Source: Marivirga harenae
Lineage (GTDB): Bacteria > Bacteroidota > Bacteroidia > Cytophagales > Cyclobacteriaceae
Reading direction: 5' to 3'
Length of the DNA: 64,000 nt
Assembly: GCF_030534335.1 (NCBI RefSeq)
Contig: NZ_CP130565.1
Span: 1,509,501-1,573,500 of the forward strand
Positions 61,250-64,000 of the stretch are shown here, piece by piece. Both the position numbers and the translations under genes were made by a program. Positions within the stretch are counted from its first letter, which is position 1; the number at the start of each line of letters is the position of its first letter. The notes beneath the pieces were generated by a model. It made no database searches and was not told where the DNA came from. It saw nothing but the letters and a program-made list of their open reading frames with translations.

Positions 61250-63481
61250 ATGAAATGGATGCTGTTAGTTATTTTTTTTCTGCTAGCCTCCCTATCTGCC
61301 TTTTCAAATCAAAGTTCAGACTCCAGTTCTGCATTGGCGGTCAAAAAATCAGCTACCCAGCTTACAGATTCTATACTATTTCATAATTTTGACGGGTCAA
61401 ATTACAGAGCCAGTTCTTTTAACAATATGGCTGTTACTGATGAAGATGGTATTGTTTATTTCGGCAATGAGAATGGCCTGCTTGAATTTGATGGAACGCA
61501 TTGGCAACTTTATAAAACTCCAAATTTTACTCCTGTTACCTATCTTAAAATCATAGAAGATAAAATTTATACATTTGGAAATGAAGATCTGGGCTATTTC
61601 CAACGTAGTAGTTCAGGCAATCTGATTTACCATTCTTTAAACGATAAGCGGCCTGATGATAAAGAGATTCCCTTCGTTTGGAATATACTGCAGAAAAACG
61701 GATCTACTTATTTCAGTCTTGATAGTTCTTTATTAAAATGGGATGGTGAGATTTTGTCAAGAATAAATTTAGGAGCCAGTATAACATCATATAAAGTAAA
61801 AGATGATATACTAATTTCAATATATGGTAAAGATCAGGGTGGTTTAGCGCTTCTTGAAGATGATACCATTGCTTATGTAAATCAGGAGTTTAGATTTGAA
61901 GATGATTATGTGTGGGAAGTCCTGGAGCAGGAAGAAGACAATTGGTTATTTTTTACATCTGAAAATGGTGTTTACAAATACAATGCTGAAACATATGAGA
62001 CTACCCCATTTGAAAGTGAAATTTCAAACTTCTACAAAGCAGATAGTACCTTTTTATATTGGGCAGATAAAATATCCGATTCCTTATATATTACTTCAAG
62101 TTGGGAAAATGGAATGCAGCTTTTTGACTCTGGCGGACGGATATTGAAGAAGTTAACAACCAGGAACGGGCTATTTTCCAATTTCATATCCCATCCAGAA
62201 ATCGATAGAAGGCATAATTTGTGGGTAACGAGTGGTCTTGGTATACAATATCTGGAATTCTACAAACCCAAGGAAGAACTAGATTTCCAGCCTTTGGCGA
62301 AGATTAGATATATTAGAGTTGGGGATAGCACGCTCTATGTTCGCGATAGTAGTCACCGCATGGAATTCAACTTGGCTGATTTTAAATCGGTTGATTTTTA
62401 TTTTTCCGCACCAGGGTTTTTTGAAAAGGACCTGCAGTTTTCATACTATTTGGAAGGCTTTGACGAAGAATGGTCAGAATGGACTACGAATTCCAGGAAA
62501 GAGTACACTAATTTACCGGGGGGAGAATATACAATTCATTTAAAAGCAAAGCACTCAACACTAGACCATCTTCAATTTGCTCCATTTCATTTTGATTTAA
62601 TAATTCCTAAACCTTGGTATAGATACACTATCTCTTATGTCGTCTTTATACTTATTATTGGGCTCCTAATAGTTGGTTTTATTCGTTTTAGGACTCACAG
62701 ACTGAGCGTACTGAATAAAAAATTGGAGGAGACTGTTAAAGAAAGGACTGCCGAATTGAGATCCCAAAAAGAAAGATTAAAAGAAGCCAATGAAGAATTA
62801 AAAACTATTAATAATGAACTTGATAATTTTGTTTATCGTTCTTCTCATGATTTAGTAGCCCCTCTCAAATCTCTACGTGGATTAATTTCAGTTGCTGGGA
62901 TGTCAAATAATCCTGATCAAATTAAGGATTATTTCCAATTGATGAATATTAGCATCAATAAACTAGAAGAATTTATTAGGAGTATAATGGATTTTTCTAC
63001 TAACACTAAAAAACCATTGGAGATAAGAGAAATCCGGATGGATGTAGTTATAGACAGCATAGTAGAGGATTTGAAATTTTACGAAAATGCCGAAAAGGTG
63101 GAGCTAATCAGGGCCTACGATTCAGAGTTCAAAATAAAAACTGACGCTAAAAGACTTAATATAGTATTAAGTAATCTGGTGACTAATGCTTTAAAATATC
63201 ATGACTTTAAGAAAGATGAACCACCTTATATTAAGGTCTCCGCAAAGGTCGAAAATAATTCTTATTTGATCGAAGTTGAAGACAATGGTTCTGGAATCCC
63301 TGAAGAATATCAAGGGAAAATATTCAATATGTTTTTTAGAGCACATCAAGGAATTGAAGGGTCAGGACTAGGTTTGTATATTGTTAGGGATACATTAAAC
63401 GTTTTAAAAGGCACGGTTGATTTTACATCTAAAGTTCGAAAAGGAACTACCTTTAAAGTGGTACTTCCTGTGATCACTTGA
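61250..63481 (+). CDS. Propeller-type sensor histidine kinase (Reg_prop, Y_Y_Y, HisKA, HATPase)
   Basis: A 743-residue transmembrane kinase from the ATG at 61250, which gives a proper signal peptide (MKWMLLVIFFLLASLSAFS); an earlier in-frame start at 61190 would hide it. The periplasmic part is a beta-propeller-like region (to ~340; GIVYFGNENGLLEFDG, NLWVTSGLGIQYLEF), then a Y_Y_Y domain (YLEGFDEEWSEWTTNSRKEY). A transmembrane helix at ~460-482 leads to HisKA with His533 in RSSHDLVAPLKSL and a complete HATPase (SNLVTNALKYH, DNGSGIPEE, GSGLGLYIVRD). No fused or adjacent response regulator is present. Confidence 0.92.
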   Translation: MKWMLLVIFFLLASLSAFSNQSSDSSSALAVKKSATQLTDSILFHNFDGSNYRASSFNNMAVTDEDGIVYFGNENGLLEFDGTHWQLYKTPNFTPVTYLKIIEDKIYTFGNEDLGYFQRSSSGNLIYHSLNDKRPDDKEIPFVWNILQKNGSTYFSLDSSLLKWDGEILSRINLGASITSYKVKDDILISIYGKDQGGLALLEDDTIAYVNQEFRFEDDYVWEVLEQEEDNWLFFTSENGVYKYNAETYETTPFESEISNFYKADSTFLYWADKISDSLYITSSWENGMQLFDSGGRILKKLTTRNGLFSNFISHPEIDRRHNLWVTSGLGIQYLEFYKPKEELDFQPLAKIRYIRVGDSTLYVRDSSHRMEFNLADFKSVDFYFSAPGFFEKDLQFSYYLEGFDEEWSEWTTNSRKEYTNLPGGEYTIHLKAKHSTLDHLQFAPFHFDLIIPKPWYRYTISYVVFILIIGLLIVGFIRFRTHRLSVLNKKLEETVKERTAELRSQKERLKEANEELKTINNELDNFVYRSSHDLVAPLKSLRGLISVAGMSNNPDQIKDYFQLMNISINKLEEFIRSIMDFSTNTKKPLEIREIRMDVVIDSIVEDLKFYENAEKVELIRAYDSEFKIKTDAKRLNIVLSNLVTNALKYHDFKKDEPPYIKVSAKVENNSYLIEVEDNGSGIPEEYQGKIFNMFFRAHQGIEGSGLGLYIVRDTLNVLKGTVDFTSKVRKGTTFKVVLPVIT

Positions 63482-63483
63482 AT

Positions 63484-64000
63484 TTAGTTTTCTTCATCCA
63501 GCTCTAGCAGATTTTTCAAGTTGAATATCACGTTATCTAATTCCATCGCACTTGTTTTCAAATGGTTCAAAACTATCGGATCAATTTTCCCATCTTTTGT
63601 GAGTTCAATTACATTTATAAGGCCTAAAACGTTAGCAACAGGAGCACGCAATTTATGTGAATTATAATAGGTGAATTCAGCAATTTGTCTATTTCTTTCG
63701 TTCAATTTTTGGGTTCTTTCCATCACTCTCTGTTCTAAATTATTGTTGAGGTTATGAAGTTCTTTATTTAATCTGGCTAGCTCTAGAGATTTAGAGGAAA
63801 TCTTCTTTTGCTTTTGTTCGATCTCCTCTTTCTGTTGTTTTAATTTAAAATGTGCACTTTTGAGTTGAGTACTCTTATTTCGCAAATAAATGATCAACAC
63901 GATGGAGATGATAAGAGCTGCAATTAGTAAAATTAGAAATTGTGTCCTATTCTCAATTTTATTAGCAAGTTGCGATTTTTCTAATGCTATTTTATAGCTT
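63484..64000 (-). CDS. Kinase-like protein with HisKA domain but no ATPase domain (N-terminus outside window)
   Basis: The frame is open to the right edge, so the N-terminus is missing; ~171 residues are visible. They show a transmembrane helix (FLILLIAALIISIVLIIYL), a long coiled coil (EEIEQKQKKISSKSLELARLN) and a HisKA-like dimer segment with YYNSHKLRAPVANVLGL, where His is followed by Lys instead of Asp or Glu. The protein stops about 50 residues later, so there is no room for the ATP-binding domain. It converges on the propeller kinase with 2 bases between stops. Upstream parts are probably a periplasmic TPR sensor, as in related proteins. Confidence 0.75.
   Translation of the reverse strand, partial: SYKIALEKSQLANKIENRTQFLILLIAALIISIVLIIYLRNKSTQLKSAHFKLKQQKEEIEQKQKKISSKSLELARLNKELHNLNNNLEQRVMERTQKLNERNRQIAEFTYYNSHKLRAPVANVLGLINVIELTKDGKIDPIVLNHLKTSAMELDNVIFNLKNLLELDEEN

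Overview
The window is 64 kb of AT-rich chromosome from a gliding-type Bacteroidota. Gene content points to the Cytophagales, but the genus cannot be fixed from this window. The evidence is: an intact porP-gldK-gldL-gldM-gldN type IX secretion (T9SS) and gliding core; sprE/porW and gldE; many Bacteroidota-only families (DUF4271, DUF5723, DUF6168, DUF6952, SiaB-like); no clear Shine-Dalgarno sequences; and repeated TAnnTTTG -7 promoter boxes. No rRNA, tRNA, insertion sequence, integrase, phage gene or CRISPR array was seen. The region reads as core chromosome with little sign of recent transfer.

Layout. 1-5.4 kb: end of a patatin phospholipase, a methyltransferase, a PAS histidine kinase, glycyl-tRNA synthetase, and a thioredoxin plus DUF6952 pair. 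5.5-10.6 kb: an orphan solute-binding protein, a small secreted protein, a 0.6 kb gene-free stretch, type II NADH dehydrogenase and a LytS/LytTR two-component pair. 10.6-15.4 kb: hemW, an Omp85-like outer-membrane protein whose 5' end overlaps hemW divergently, a DUF4271 protein and hemD. 15.5-21.1 kb: porP-gldKLMN, closed by a strong terminator. 21.1-27.8 kb (minus strand): sprE/porW, PBP1A, uvrC. 27.9-35.0 kb: M23 peptidase, bactofilin, then atpZ-DUF6168-atpBEFHAG; atpD and atpC are not in the window. 35.0-42.0 kb (minus): CBS protein, methyltransferase, a 1340-residue SF1 helicase, a helix-hairpin-helix membrane protein and a 2H phosphoesterase. 42.0-51.2 kb: a lipoprotein plus DUF5723 outer-membrane pair, a SiaB-like protein, purKE, a TPR histidine kinase, a TPK-like protein and an S1/P1 nuclease. 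51.2-64 kb: uvrB, DUF302, two CNNM-type transporters (one is gldE), ssb, mutY, HU, a TPR protein, a 30-codon basic gene, RNase G, a propeller-type sensor kinase, and the end of a kinase-like protein with no ATPase domain.

How the parts work together. GldL and GldM form the proton-driven T9SS motor, GldK and GldN the periplasmic/outer-membrane ring, and PorP and SprE/PorW are accessory parts; the F1Fo genes encode the machine that shares the same proton gradient. PBP1A, the M23 peptidase and the bactofilin form a cell-wall theme. uvrB, uvrC, mutY, ssb and possibly the helicase form a genome-maintenance theme. Four sensor kinases or kinase-like proteins have no adjacent response regulator.

The observations most worth a second look are: the 30-codon basic gene with a 28-bp perfect palindrome over its stop codon, just before RNase G; terminator-like hairpins inside the ATP synthase operon; a promoter that appears to give a leaderless glyS mRNA; the ATPase-less kinase at the right edge; an apparently active-site-less thiamine pyrophosphokinase relative; the large helicase with a remodelled C-terminal domain; and the lipoprotein plus DUF5723 pair.
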